64,000 nucleotides of DNA from Clarkia xantiana subsp. parviflora (GCA_036873135.1 JAPTYO010000018.1:12143503-12207502); one strand, 5' to 3'. Shown: positions 44,815 through 56,958, numbered from the stretch's first letter. Notes: generated from the letters alone by a model not told the origin. Made by a program: numbers and translations.

Positions 44815-45080
44815 CCACGCACCACCTAAGGCGACTTAACAACTTGCATCACTTAAGGCGACTTCGCAACACTTAGAATAAATCTAAGAACAATCTGATC
44901 GGAAGTAACCTCTTTATTTACTGATGGCTCAAAATCTGCTTACATCGGATCAAACGATAGATAACTTGCACCACTTAAGGCGACTTAATAACATCGTGCA
45001 CCACTGAAGGCGACTTAATAACATCGTGCACCATTGAAGGCGACTTAATTACATCGTGCACCACTGAAGGCGACTTAACA
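44815..45080. repeat. 30-bp minisatellite at 3' end of pol (B)
   Basis: Units such as ATAACATCGTGCACCACTGA plus AGGCGACTTA repeat about four times in order, with diverged copies upstream (CACTTAAGGCGACTT). It fills the gap between the antisense gene stop (44675) and the pol stop (45081). Confidence 0.9.
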
Positions 45081-46402
45081 TCAAACATGACATTTCTTCA
45101 TGTGTTCACCACTGAATGAATGCTTCAATACTCTGCCATCGAGGTCTTCAACTTATACGCATTTGGAGCTGGCATCCCCACGACCTTATAAGGTCCTTCC
45201 CATTTTGGTGACATCTTGTTGATCCGATCCAAAAGGGTGAACTCGTTCCGACGCCAAACCAGCTCTCCGACGAAGAACTGTCGGGACTTAACTCGCAGAT
45301 TGCAATATCTGACCGTCGCCAAACGCATTCGAGCCTGGACTTCATCAGCATCCCGCCTCTTTTCCTCGAGCAAGTCCAGTTCCAGACGTCTCATTTCATC
45401 ATTCGTCAAAGGCTCGTAATACCTCATCCGATGGGACGCCACAGCTATTTCCACGGGAGCAACGGCCTCCGTGCCATAAACAAGGCCAAACGGAGTCTCC
45501 CCAGTTGATCGTTTGGGTGTCGTTCTAATAGCCCAAAGCACATTTTCCAGCTCGTTCAGCCATTTACCCTTTAAGGCATAGACCCTTTTCTTCAGGCCAT
45601 CCATCACGATTTTGTTGGCTGACTCCACCTGTCCATTAGTTTAAGCATGATGGACAGAGGCTGTCCGATGCTCGATATACAGTTCCTCCAGATACTCCTT
45701 CACTTGAGCCCCGTTAAATGGAGGACCATTATCGCTGATCAACACCTTAGGAATCCCGTATCTGGATATAATATGGGTCTGGAGAAACTTGACGATTTGG
45801 TTCCCCGTTGTCTTGGCCAACGCCTTAGCTTCTATCCATTTTGAAAAATAATCAATGGCTACAAGCAAATATTTACACTGACCTTGTGCTTGTGGGAGGG
45901 GTCCCACCAAATCGATACCCCACTGCGCAAAGGGCCAAGCACTCTTGATGGGCATCAGATTAGCAGCCGGGGCCACGATATTCGGGGCATACCTCTGGCA
46001 CGCGTCACAAGATCGGACTAATAACGTCGCCTCCTTGCTCATCGAAGGCCAGTAATAGCCCGAATTCAACACTTTCCTCGCAATGGATCGAGCACCTTCG
46101 TGACAAGCCGCGACCCCTTCATGCACCTCCCTAAGGATCCGATTTGCGTCGGGCTCAGCCACGCATTCCAAGTAAGGAGTTGAGAACCACCCCTTCTTAT
46201 ATAACTGATTGTCCACCACCACGTAATTAACTGCGATCCGACGTATCCTATCAGCTACTACTCCATCATTGGAGACTGCCCCCGTGGTCAGATACGCGAC
46301 TATCAGGGTCATCCAAGTGGGCTCCTCCTCCGATCCTGCTTCAATGGCACATACCTCCGATGGATCGATGGTCGACAAGATCACCTTTTCCAAGAAGTGC
46401 AC
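45081..46402 (-). pseudogene. Integrase of element B
   Basis: N-terminal zinc-binding HHCC region (HEGVAACHEGARSIARKV, SCDACQR). The catalytic core has GIDLVGPLPQ, KVLISDNGPPFN and the Glu in NGQVESAN (a DDE triad, all visible). The C-terminal part (SPKWEGPYKVVG) has no chromodomain. TAA at 45641-45643 interrupts just before TNGQVE. A frameshift near 45130 separates KLKTSM from the true end (LDGRVLKHSFSGEHMKK), with stop at 45081-45083. Integrase would insert the cDNA. It is absent from element A. Confidence 0.9.
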
Positions 46403-48280
46403 CTTCCAATTTCCTCGAGGAGTGCCTCCAAGGAAAATTTACTCAAGGCATCTGCTTCCGTATTTTCCTCCCTCGGGATTCCTTCAATGTCAAAACTTTT
46501 GAAACTCTCCTTCAAGACTTGCACCTCGCGAAGGTACTTTCTCATCATCGGGCTCTTTTCCTCATATCGTCCTTGGACTTGATTCACAATCAGGCCAGCA
46601 TCACATTTCACTCTTAAGTGACCAACTCCCGTACCTTTGGCGATTTTGAGGCCTGTGATAAGAGCCTCATACTCAGCTTCATTGTTGGTGGCCCTAAACG
46701 TTAAGGCCAAAGAATATCGAAGGGGCTCACCCCCGCCTGGTGGTATCAGTACGAACCCTGCTCCTGATCCGTCTGAACTCGAAGAGCCATCAGTGTACAT
46801 TTCCCAAGTATTTTCCTCATTTGGCTGTCCTGATTGCTCTGCCATTTCTGGTTGCTCTGCTATCGGGACCTCCGTAGTTGCCCCCTCTACAGGGCCCGCT
46901 TCTTCTAGATCGGGGGCTGTAGACTCTGCTATGAAATCCGCCAACGCCTGGCCCTTAATAGCCGTTCTCGGAGCAAAGTGAATGCGGAACTCACTAACCT
47001 CGACTGCCCACTTCACTAATCTCCCCGACGCATCAGGTCGGTTCAAAAAATGCTTCAAAGGCTGATTTGTCAACACAGTAATCTCATGCGCATGGAAGTA
47101 AGGCCTCAGCTTCCGAGCAGTAATGATCAACGCAAAAAGATACTTCTCAACGGCGAGATAATTCATTTCAGATTTGGCAAACGCCTTGCTTACTACGGGG
47201 ACTTGATTACCCTCGACTATCTTCACTAACACAGAGCTAATAGCAAACTCAGAAACAGCCAAATATAAATAGAGCGGCTCGCCCGGGATCGGTTTTGCCA
47301 ACGGCGGGAGGGTGCGAAGGTGCTGCTTGAGCGCCTAGAAAGCCTCTTCACACTTGGCAGCCCACTCAAACTTCTTATTGGCCCTCAACACTTCAAAAAA
47401 TGGCATGGATCGGTCACTCGCCTTAGACAGGAAGCGATTCATTGCAGCTAGTCGGCCATTCAGCACTTGCACCTCCCGATGATTTATCGGAGACTGCATC
47501 TCCTCGATTGCCCTCAGCTTCTCAGGATTCACTTCAATTCCTCTTTGGCTTACCATAAAGCCCAAAAACATCCCCGAGTGCACTCCGAAGGCACACTTGG
47601 TCGGGTTCAAGCGAACCTGATGAAGCCTCATCCGCTCGAACGCCGTGGCTAAGTTATGAACATGATCCTCAGCCTGTCGGGACTTTACCAGCATATCGTC
47701 CACGTAAGCCTCCTTGGTTTTCCCCAGCATGTCCCCGAACAGCTTGTTCACCATCCATTGATAAGTTTCCCCGGCATTGATTAATCCAAAGGGCATGACA
47801 TCGTAGTGATAGATGTCACTATCAGCAAAAAAAGCAGTGTGGGGGGCATCCTCCTTAGCCATCTTGATCTGATTATAGCCCGAGTAAGCATCCATGAAGC
47901 TCAGCAATTCATGTCCCGACGTAGCATCCACTAACTGGTCGATCCTCGGAAGCGGGTAACAATCCTTCGGGCAAGCCTTATTCAAGTCGCGGAAATCAAC
48001 ACACATCCGCCATTTCCCGTTGCTCTTCTTCACCAGAAACGGGTTGGCAACCCAAGTCTGGAATCGGAGCTCCTTGATAAATCTAGCATCGAGCAACCTG
48101 CCCACCTCCTGCTGGATCATGATCATCTTGTCTGCGCCCATCGGACGCCTTTTCTGCGCGATAGGCTTGATCGTGGGATCAATCTTCAACTCATGCTCAA
48201 TCACATCAGGGCTGATTCCTGGCATGTCGCTTGGGGACCAGGCAAACAGCTCCTTAAACTCCTACAGCAGCTCAATCAAT
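46381..48280 (-). pseudogene. RT and dual RNase H of element B
   Basis: RT is at 48225-47335 (FRDLNKACPKDCYPLPRIDQ, AYVDDMLVKS). The gypsy RNase H is at 47301-46990 (LYLYLAVSEFAISSVL, RPYFHAHEITVLTNQPLK). The second, archaeal-like RNase H is at about 46800-46430 (YTDGSSSSDGSGAGFVL, TNNEAEYEALITGLKIAK). Stops at about 48256 and 47335 and a frameshift near 46420 inactivate it. Confidence 0.9.
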
Positions 48281-48327
48281 TCCCGGGCCCTCTCGTCGGG
48301 CAAGGCGGACCCGATTTTCACCTTCCT

Positions 48328-49044
48328 CTAGGGTCCGTCAATCTCGACCTCTTTTAAATCCTCCATAGGGGCGGGACGCCCAAACTCCTCTCTAGGATCA
48401 GCATCGGTTTGGAGGATAGTAATAGCCTCCCGTCTTCTCCTTCGGGTGGCATTAACATAGCACTTCCTGGAAGCCACCTGGTCGCCCTTGACTTCCCCGA
48501 CTTCGTGGTCAGTCGGGAACTTCATCTTCTGGTGAACAGTCGAGGCAACTGCCATCAGTGGGTTGATGGTAGTTCTCCCGATAATCGCATTATAAGCCCC
48601 CGCGGACTCAACCACCACGAACTCCACATTCCTCCTCTCCGCTTTCCACCCACTACCGAACTCCACTGGTAAGGTAATCATTCCCAGCGGATAGGAAGTA
48701 AAACCATAGAATCCAACCATCGGGAAGTTCACCTGCTTCAGGTCCTTCTTCATTTTCCCCATGGCCTCCAGCGCATCCATAAACAGAATATCGGAGGAGC
48801 TCCCTCCGTCGATCAAAATTCGCTTCATCTCGTACCCATCCACGTCCAGGGTCACGACTAAAGCGTCATCGTGCGGAGTCTCCACACCTACCAGGTCCTC
48901 CGCTGAAAAGGAAATCACCATCTCTTCCTTCGCAGTCCAGGATCGGGACCTCTTGCCCAGCACCACATCAGCGGAAATTCTAGAGGCATAAACCTCCCGA
49001 GAGGCTGTAGTATCACCTCCTGCCGCCAATCCTCCATGAATCAC
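48328..49044 (-). pseudogene. Protease of element B
   Basis: Retropepsin-like domain with RILIDGGSSSDILFMDAL, flap and C-terminal IIGRTTINPLMAV, followed by a basic linker (NATRRRRREA). It ends in a stop after VEIDGP (48328). The frame is intact through the active site, unlike element A. Confidence 0.88.
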
Positions 49045-49143
49045 ATTAATGGTGCCCCGCTTCTCCTTACGGGCACCAGAAGACTCTGGCTCCGACTTCT
49101 TCTTCTTTGGCGACCGATCGCGGGATCGGGAACGGGACCGCGA

Positions 49144-50294
49144 TCAAGATCGGGAGCGGGATCGACACCGCCTCTCAGCCACAAACTCCTTAAGCTTCCC
49201 CTTCTGAATCAGCTTTTCGATTTCCTTCTTCAACTCCCGACAATGGTTAGTGTCGTGACCGCTGGCGCTGTGGAACCGACAGTAACGATTGGTGCGGGAT
49301 CCCAAAAATTCTCCCTCCTTCTTCGGGGGGTACCTGGAGATACCCTGTCGATCCATCCATTAACACCTCAGCCATGGAACTGTTGAGAGGAATGTGATAG
49401 TCCTCCCGCTTGTCCTTCCTCGGGGCTCTGCACTACCTGGGCCAGGGACCTCACGCTCTTCAAGAGGCGTCGACGACCCTAGTACTGCTGAATAAAACGG
49501 TCATGCATATCAGCCCAGCTGGAGATGCATCCTGGGGGCAGGCTGAAGAACCACGTCAGGGCCCTCTCACCCAGTGTACCTGGGAATAACACACACACAA
49601 TATCGTCATTCGGGGCTCTGCCTATACAAGCCATGAGGTGCTTCTGGACATGACGAACTGGATCTCCCTCGCCATCATACTCCTTAATCGTGGGGATACC
49701 CAGCCCTGGCGGGGCGAGGGTGTCTATCAATCGGGGAACAAAGGGATGGGTGGATCGATCCCTCAGTTCCGACATCATCTGCTTCTGGTCCCCCATGCAG
49801 ATGTTCACGATCTTCACCACTTGGTCGGGGGTAATGGGACCATTAAGGGGAATGGTCCTATGCTGCACAGGTCCAGGCCCATCGATCACAAATCTTTCCG
49901 ACTGAGCGGGCTCCTTGCCCTTGTCCCGGTTTCTGGGTTGGGCCTCCTGTGCATCCTGAACCTCCTTCGGTGGAGGCACCTCCTCCTGCCTCTTGGCAGC
50001 CTCTCTCCGCTCTAGGAGAGCCTCCATGGCCTCCAAGAACATCAACATGGCATCCGCCACAGCCTTCGCCAGATCCGCGTTTGGAGGGGCATTCTCCTCC
50101 CTATTCTCTTGATGTTGAGCAGTATCCTCAGGAACTTCATTGTGCCCCCCTGTTTGGGAAACCTCAACAGGGGGATTTGGGTCCACAGCACGCTCCGGCA
50201 GCCCTGAATTCAAAGTTCCAGCAGGGTGACGGGAACCACCAGATTGTCCTTGTTTCTTCTGCTTGCCAGCCGCCCTTGAACGAGTAGAGGTCAT
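49144..50294 (-). pseudogene. Gag of element B, internal deletion
   Basis: ATG at 50294 (MTSTRSRAAGKQKKQGQSGG). The gag core reads to RFIQQY (stop at about 49479). Relative to element A, about 360 bp are missing near 49426. That segment includes the C-terminal gag core and the basic linker. The zinc knuckle-like segment (YCRFHSASGHDTNHC) is at 49290-49210, followed by the Arg/Ser-rich linker. The zinc knuckle codons run on into LIQKGK, where element A has a stop. Confidence 0.88.
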
Positions 50295-50313
50295 TTTCGA
50301 CTTTTCGTTACGT

Positions 50314-50332
50314 TTCCCACAGACGGCACCAA
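50314..50332 (-). other. Primer binding site of B
   Basis: The minus strand reads TTGGTGCCGTCTGTGGGAA directly after the LTR. One base differs from the site in A (TTGGCGCC). Confidence 0.75.
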
Positions 50333-51006
50333 TGTTGGATCACGGTTGGAACTCCGGTACGGTCTTGACGGAAATCCAAAGTCCTTCGCTCCACGTAATC
50401 CTGCAAGAGGGGAATAGACCGGGCAGTGACCCAGAATCCCTCTCCGATGCTTAAATGAGAATCTCGAGGCAGGCAAAAGCAAGCAATAGTATGAGTATGT
50501 AATCGTCCCTGATCTGAGGTAACTTCTGCCCTTTTATAGGAGAGGAGTTACCTCAGTTACCTGATGGTCCACGTTCTGCTTATCTCGGCCACGATCCCGC
50601 TTATCTTGGCCACGATCCCGCTTATCTCGGCCACGATCCCGCTTATCTCGGGCCACTTCCTCACTACTCTGATAGTGGGCGCGTTTCTCGGCCTCAACCT
50701 CTGATAACAAGTCCCGACCAATATCGGGAACTCCAGAGTTATCTCATTAAGTCATCGCTCGGGGCCCCTCGTCATCGTGACAGGGCCAAAATCTTCAGGG
50801 ATTCATCATCGGGGCCTACTTAAAGGCATCTCATCGGGAGCGTCCAGCTCGCATATCGGGACCGACCTTGTCGGGACCTCTCACCGTCGGGACTCCTCTC
50901 GTCGGGACCCTTTGCATTGGTCTTCTTGACCTCTTTTAGGGCCCAATGGACCTATTCACCGTTTACTCATCGTTAAAGGGCCTAACGGCTATAGCGAAAC
51001 CCATCA
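50333..51006 (-). repeat. 5' LTR of B (right)
   Basis: 674 bp, TGTTGGATCACGG to CCCATCA. It lacks a short segment (AACCGCTGGGGCAGTTAGC region) present in the left LTR but is otherwise very similar. Confidence 0.95.
50531..50538 (-). promoter_or_regulatory. LTR TATA box of B
   Basis: The minus strand reads TATAAAAG within CTATAAAAGGGC, directing transcription toward gag. Confidence 0.65.
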
Positions 51007-51775
51007 GATATGTGTGTGGGGGTGTTGATACCCCCTGCTTCCTTGGTAATGTAACTGTCTTCCTCCATTAGTCTGTGTGTATTCCTTCCACTTGAGGAAT
51101 ATAAGGTTCCATCCTTGCAAGGCGGACTAGGTGGAGGTGTATCCTTCATGTATGCTATGTGTGATCTCACTCCACTACGTCTCTCCATGAGACTTCCCAT
51201 TGTAGTAGCTATGTACTAACATGGTGTGGTACTCTCTGAGTCCCCTGTTCAAATCCTTGTCTTTTCGACTTCTCCCCTGTCCTAGGGGGATGTGTACCAA
51301 GGGTTGTCATACACAAGAGGTTTGGACCTGTCGTGCTGTATCATGAGTAGGTGGTTGCCTTGTTGTGTTGTGGGGGCGATGTCCCTCCCTTTGAGCTTTC
51401 CTTGGAATGTCTCTTAGTTATGTCCGTGGTGATACGGACTGTATGTGTACCTTGCTGAGGTGGATGTTGGAACTCTTATATCCTTGGTGGTCTGACTTGC
51501 ATGTCCTCCCTTAGTGGGGTGTATGTCCCAGCTCTTTGCTGTGTTTGTTATTGCCTTGGAGGCATAAATTGTTGCCTTCCCATTGGGGGTGGCAGTTGCT
51601 CCCTCATTCTTTGATTTTTACGATGCCCCCTTTAGAGGGCTTGTGTGTTGTTCTTCCTGTGGGCACTTCTCTGCCTGCGGATGTTGCTTCACTTGCGTAT
51701 ATTGCCCCTCTTACCCCTTCCTTAATGCCTTTCTATAGGTTAACAACTCTTCTAATTCCTTCATCAAATCTGGAG
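51007..51775 (-). other. E internal between B and gag-like start
   Basis: Starts with GATAT (51007-51011), the second copy of B's target site. Mostly non-coding in its present state. Confidence 0.6.
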
Positions 51776-52186
51776 TCACTCCTTGGGCTCCTTGCTAATA
51801 CATAGACCTTGTATTGGTGGTATGAGCCTGGTTGTTGTTTCCTGGCATGCCTTGTGTTGGTATTCCATATGGATGCTTCTTAGGGTGTGTTCTATAATGG
51901 TACCCCTGTGGAGGTATTGTGTATTGGTATCCCTAGGATGACCCTCTCTGTTGCCCCCTTGCCCCTGTGGTCTCTGAGCCATGGGGGTCGTGGCAGGGGA
52001 AGACTCAGCTCTAGCTGGACATGAGGGTCCTCCCTGATTGTCAGGTTGGGGTGCTTCTGGGACTACCTGAGGTTCCGGATGTGCAGGCCTTTTCTCTAGG
52101 TTAGGCTTTGCTGGAGGCATAGGTTGTCTCCCTTGCCTGTTGCCCCCAGGTGGGCGATTCTCTCTGAACGCTAAGATGTTCTTCAT
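51776..52186 (-). pseudogene. Gag-like N-terminus of E
   Basis: A true ATG at 52186 starts MKNILAFRENRPPGGNRQGR. The product is rich in Pro, Gln and Arg, which is compatible with the low-complexity N-terminus of Tat-type Gag. A stop after CISKEPKE is followed by a further coding-like piece read as LMKELEELLTYRKALRKG (about 51760-51690). No gag core domain is visible between here and the B insertion at 51006. The call rests on its position after the PBS. Confidence 0.5.
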
Positions 52187-52214
52187 CGCTCTCGTGATTA
52201 CCAGGCTTTCTATT

Positions 52215-52237
52215 CGAAACCCACGGACGGTGCCAAG
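52215..52237 (-). other. Primer binding site of E
   Basis: The minus strand reads TTGGCACCGTCCGTGGG one base after the 5' LTR, closely related to the PBS of A and B. Confidence 0.75.
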
Positions 52238-53118
52238 TGTTAGGTTATAAAGTCTAGGTCAACGGGTCGTCAACCTAGAACTTATCTCCCACTAATGAAA
52301 TGTCGGGTTCAGTGCTCCTGGGGCTAGTCGTTCTGATCCATGCCCTTCTACTCCCTGGGGGTAGTCGTTCTGATATATGTCCTTCTCTTCTCTCCTTCTG
52401 ACCTCCTTTCCTTCTCTCCTGACCCCTTGGGGCTTTTACTTCTGACCCCTTGGGGCTTGTCCTTCTGCTCTATGCTCTTCTGCTTCCTTGGCCTCTTCTC
52501 CTTGCCACCCTGCAAGAGGGGCAATATCAAGCACGGAGGGGGGGTGGTGCTTGATGAACCCTCTCCGATGCTTAAGTCAGAACGTCACTTTTAGAGAGAT
52601 AAAACTAGAGAGAAGCCATAGCTAAATTGCACAAGTAATCAACAAATGAATGGTGGAAGGGTTGTATTTATAGGCAACGGTGTCATTAAGGTAACTTAAT
52701 GACATCGTTAACATTTAAACACAATTAAGTAGTCCTTGATCACATAATTAAAACCTTAAAGCATGGAGAGGTTGGCGGAAATAATATAAGTGTGGGAGTC
52801 GGGAAACGATGCCAGGGCCCTTGGGGGCGGAGAGAAAATCCGACCCCTAAGGGTAGGGGTTGGGTGTGGCCACCCAACCCCTCCCTAAGGGAGATTGGGT
52901 TGGCCAACCCGATCTCCCCTAGGGGAGGTCGGGTGTGGCCACCCGATCTCACCTAGGTGAGTTCGACGCGTGGCCTGGACGAGTATTTTTGCCTCGTCCA
53001 GACCATTGGTGTTTCGGCGGGGTGTTCGGGTCAAAGTTTCGATTTACAATCATTAACGGGGTGATAAAAATAAAACGATTCGGAAGTCAAGGGGTTCAAA
53101 TTGGGCGTATATCCATCA
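52238..53118 (-). repeat. 5' LTR of E
   Basis: 881 bp, ending ATCCATCA. It carries a palindromic expansion absent from the other LTR at about 52845-52950 (GGTTGGGTGTGGCCACCCAACC and GATTGGGTTGGCCAACCCGATC types). The minus-strand TATA is at 52665-52673. Confidence 0.92.
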
Positions 53119-53123
53119 GGTGC

Positions 53124-53363
53124 CTCTTCATAGGGCTCCCGGGATCAATCACACGCTCGAGGTGAAGAAGTTTGCGCCCGCCAGAATCACGAGGATTCTT
53201 TCCTAGCACAACCGAGCTGTGACCCCGTGGTCGGACGTGGCACACGTAGTATAAAGCACGTGTCGATAGCATACCTGAACGTTTAAGTTAAAAGGAATGC
53301 GACATGTCAAATCATGCTATCGCAGCTTATCATCTTGCCAAGAATGTGGATTAATGACTAACA
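53124..53363 (-). repeat. D3 3' LTR, part 2
   Basis: It resumes right after the second GGTGC and ends GACTAACA at 53363. It contains ATAGCATAC/ATGCTATCGC, the same inverted pair as in the D1 LTR. Confidence 0.85.
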
Positions 53364-53705
53364 AAGTTAATCACGGAAATCTGCAAAACGAAGATCATGT
53401 CGAGTTACTTCGACACTAGATGATCGTTCTGCGTAATCAGGTTTATCTCCCTGATTCTTAGCCAACTTTTCTTAGTAGAGGCCTCCCTCCACCGCAAGAC
53501 GACCGTACCTGTGTGACGAGGTAAGGCCCACATTCCACATAGTTTTGGCAGAGGATTGCGTCCTCCTACGACTTAGTTTATAGACCGAAAACTTGATGTA
53601 ATCAAAACATTATGACGTCGATTGATCATAAAATCAGTTGCAATTCTTTCCCTTACAAAATGCAACTTTCTAATATCAAAATGTTATCATAGATACATGC
53701 CACTT

Positions 53706-55551
53706 CTAAACCATACGCAATCCAAGCAGTTTTATATGCTTTTCGAATATCTCCCTGTGTAGTGGTTTAATTAATGGGTCCACAATCAGGTTATCAGTGG
53801 ACAAGTATTCCATAGTGATAATATTGTCTTCTACCATAGATTTAGCATAATTATATTTTATATCAATGTGTTTGGTCCTACTATGGTACTTCGGATTCTT
53901 TACTGCCGCAATGGCTACCTGACTGTCAGAGAACACCTTCACAGGTTTACTCCCGACGTCACCATCAAGCAGCGTAGTAAGAAGTCTTTTCAGCCAGACC
54001 GCTTCATGTGCGTTCTTGGAGAGGGCTACGAATTCCGATTCCATCGTGGACAGCGCGACACAGGTTTGCTTCATGCTCGTCCATGAAATGGCGGCATTGG
54101 CAAGGAGAAACACTCATCCTGTGGTGGACTTACGATCATCCGGATCGCCACCATGGTCGGCGTCACTATAACTGGTCAATTCTAACTTCCCGCCCTCATA
54201 GCACAGTGCGTAGTCGGCAGTACCTTTCAGATAACGAATAATTCGTTTTACAGCCTTTAAATGTTGATAGCCAGGATCTGATTGGAAACGTGCTACTAGG
54301 CCACGGCGTAACAGATATCCGGATGGGTGCATTGCATGGCGTACATTAAACTACCGACCATGCTTAAATACTCCGCAGCCTTCATCTGTTCACGATCTGC
54401 CAAGTTCTTGGGGTCATCACGTTTTGACAGTGCGCACCCAAACACCACCGGCGTATCCACGGGTTTGGCATCCTGTAATCTGAATCTTTTCAACAGTTTG
54501 TTGATACAAGCTTCTTGAGACAGACACAATTTCTGGGTAGCCCGATCTCTAGCAATTTTAATGCCCAAGATGTACGTGGCCTCTCCCATGTCTTTCATCT
54601 CAAATACAAATGCCAACCATGACTTTGATATGTTCATAAAACTCTCATCGTTTGCGGCAATGAGTATGTCGTCTACATATAAGGTTAAGATGACAGACTT
54701 AGACCCGGAGGTCTTATAATACACGCACGGATCCTCGTGAAGATTCACGAATCCATTTCCTAAGATTTCCTCGTGGAATCTGCGGTACCATTTCCGAGAC
54801 GACTGTATAAGACCGTAGATGGACCTTTGGAGATCGCAAACTTTACGTTCGTTACCAGGAGTAAAGAAACCTTCCGGGTATTCCACGTAGATCTCTTCCT
54901 CCAGGTTTCCGTTGAGGAATCCGATCTTAACATCCATTTGGTGTAGCTCGAGATCGAGTCTTGAGACCAGGACCATGAATGGCCCTAACCGTGGTTTTAC
55001 GCACAGTCAGTGAGTTTGTTTTGTCAAAGTCCACTCCGTGAAATTGGGTATCTCCTTTTGCAACAAGTCGGGTTTTGTAATACCCAACCTTTTCCATCAG
55101 TGGTGAGCCTTCTTTTAGGAATCACCGTATCCTTGTGCCACTGTGTTTAGCAGGTAAATCAACTATAGACTATTATGGCTTTCATTTAAGGCGATCTCTC
55201 TCTTTTATTATTTTCCTCCATTTCTCCACTTGAGGTCTTTCCAATGCTTGCCAACAGTTGTTAGAGTTAGGTTTTCACCCTACTCAATGGGTTTGAAGCC
55301 GGGTTCGATCATTTCTCCCACTCGGCTTGATTAATCCAATCTAGAGTCTGATCATTTCTCCCACTCGGAATAATGCTTCTTTTCGTAGAATCACTTCTAT
55401 TGGAAACAATTCTCCTACTCAGAACAATGTATCTTATCGGATCATTGTTTCCTTTTGGAACTAGAGCAGTGCTTGAACCTTGACCAACAAATTTTCCTTT
55501 GACAACCTCTCGGTCTCGGGGTTTCACTTCCGAGATTAATTCCTTGATCAC
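53706..55551 (-). pseudogene. Copia pol of D3: linker, RT, RNase H
   Basis: The linker is Ser-rich (about 55551-55309). RT at 54976-54296 is the best preserved of the three copia copies. It has LHQMDVKIGFLNGNLEEEIY, SIYGLIQSSRKWYRRF and an intact YVDD in LYVDDILIAAND. RNase H follows at 54332-53706 ([49 protein letters not shown]). Frameshifts lie near 54300, 54115 and 54980. The protein would copy RNA to DNA in the particle. It is inactive here. Confidence 0.9.
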
Positions 55552-56095
55552 TAGGATCTGGAACCAAGTTTGGTCGGATCACTCCCACTGGAAACAATGG
55601 GAAGTTTAGGTAGTTGCGGCTTTCCTAGTTTAACAATTTGAATATCAGGTTCTAGTTGATTCGTCTCTGCGGCAACAATGATCTCATGTGGTATGGTTTA
55701 TTCCTCCCACAGGATTAACTATGAAATGTTTCCGTTATCATTAACCATGTCATTCACTTGAGTTGCCGGTTCAATTCTCTCTCCCACTCAAATTAAGTGG
55801 GACCTGAATGTCAGTGTTACTGCTCTGGTTTGATCAAGACTATAGCATTTTGAAACTGTCCATGCATTGGAAAATTCGTCCTTAAGTGATGTAATGTCTT
55901 CATGTTCGACCACGGCACCATTTTCAAAAGCTTTAAACAGGCATTTTCTAAGAGTAGGTATCATACGCTCGTCCTAAATGCGTGTTTAGTGTGCAAATTA
56001 ATGTCTCTAGATGATATGATTTAACTCATTATCATTCTTTAGTTTTATGGCGACGTGTCTTACCGATTTTATTGGAACACAGTTTACATACATAT
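55552..56095 (-). pseudogene. Degenerate copia pol upstream of the D3 linker
   Basis: Weak similarity to D1 around 22080-22310 (VEHEDITSL-like and NDMVNDNGN-like stretches read on the minus strand). Many stops. It ends at CATAT, the target site of element C. Confidence 0.6.
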
Positions 56096-56924
56096 TGTTG
56101 GGTTATAAATAAACCCGACTATGTATGTACGTTCTTGGTCTATGGTGATTTCCTACAGGTGACAGGTCGAGTACGCTTTCAGGGCGAGGAGAAGAAGTCG
56201 ACGACCTTTCTTGTTTATTCCAACCATTTGGAGATAAAAGGTCGACTACCAATCATGAAGAAGTCGACTTCAAAAGAATGACTGGTCGACTATGGAGACT
56301 TATAGAATCTTCCATAGGACAGGTGGCGACCTGCTTCCCACCGTTTCCAAGGGAAAACCATCCCTCGAAGTAAAGACAGGTGGCCACCTACTTCCCACCG
56401 TCTCCAAAGGAAAACCTTCCCTCGGAGTAAAGACAGGTGGTGACCTGCTTCCCACCGTCTCCAAGGGAAAACCTTCCTCCGAAGTAAAGTTGAGGTGGCG
56501 ACCTGCTTGTCACCTGCTTAAAAGGAAAACCTTCATCCAAAGTAAATATGAGGTGGCGACCTGCTTGTCACCAGCTGACTGACATCCGCTTCTATCAGCC
56601 AATCACAAAGGGCTGATTGCCGCCCCTAGGCAACCAATCAGAGGCCAGTAGCCGCCTCTACAAATTCGGTAAACTTCTTCCTATAAATAGGAAGCTATCT
56701 CCTTCAATTAAAAACAATATGCTCTTAATACTTATATATTACACTATCAAATACATTACTAACTTAAGCTTCGGAGTGGAATCAGGGGCCATCCCCATCC
56801 CTTTTTAGGTGCTCGACCTTAAAAGTCTCCCGGAGGAAATCAAGTCCTCGAGAGAGCTACGTCCAAGGCGAAGCCTAGAAGTCTATTCCGTGAAGTTTGA
56901 GGCCACGTCATTTTGATCCCAACA
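56096..56924 (+). repeat. 5' LTR of C
   Basis: 829 bp, TGTTGGGTTATAAATAAACC to GATCCCAACA. It carries four to five copies of a roughly 57-bp unit (GGTGGCGACCTGCTTCCCACC...GGAAAACC) at 56317-56580. Confidence 0.93.
56681..56688 (+). promoter_or_regulatory. LTR TATA box of C
   Basis: CTATAAATAGG, about 240 bp before the LTR end. Present only in the 5' LTR. Confidence 0.65.
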
Positions 56925-56943
56925 TTTGGCGCCGTCAGTGGGA
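56925..56943 (+). other. Primer binding site of C
   Basis: TTTGGCGCCGTCAGTGGGA directly after the LTR, same type as A, B and E. Confidence 0.75.
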
Positions 56944-56958
56944 ACAGATCAAAAAGTC

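Larger units (their letters stand above)
40683..51006 (-). mobile_element. B: complete Tat-like Ty3/gypsy element
   Basis: A 10.3-kb element with LTRs at both ends and the perfect 5-bp target duplication GATAT (40678-40682, 51007-51011). On the minus strand: LTR, PBS, gag, protease, RT, RNase H, second RNase H, integrase, 30-bp repeats, the antisense gene, PPT and LTR. All main genes are broken by stops or frameshifts. It is nested in E. Confidence 0.95.
33344..53118 (-). mobile_element. E: large non-autonomous LTR element, hosts B
   Basis: LTRs 33344-34165 and 52238-53118 are homologous and flanked by GGTGC on both sides (33339-33343, 53119-53123). The PBS is on the minus strand beside the right LTR, and the PPT is beside the left LTR. 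Without B, the internal DNA is about 7.75 kb. It holds a gag-like start, no RT, RNase H or integrase, long tandem arrays and exon-like pieces on the opposite strand. It is a Tat-type derivative by its termini. Confidence 0.9.
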
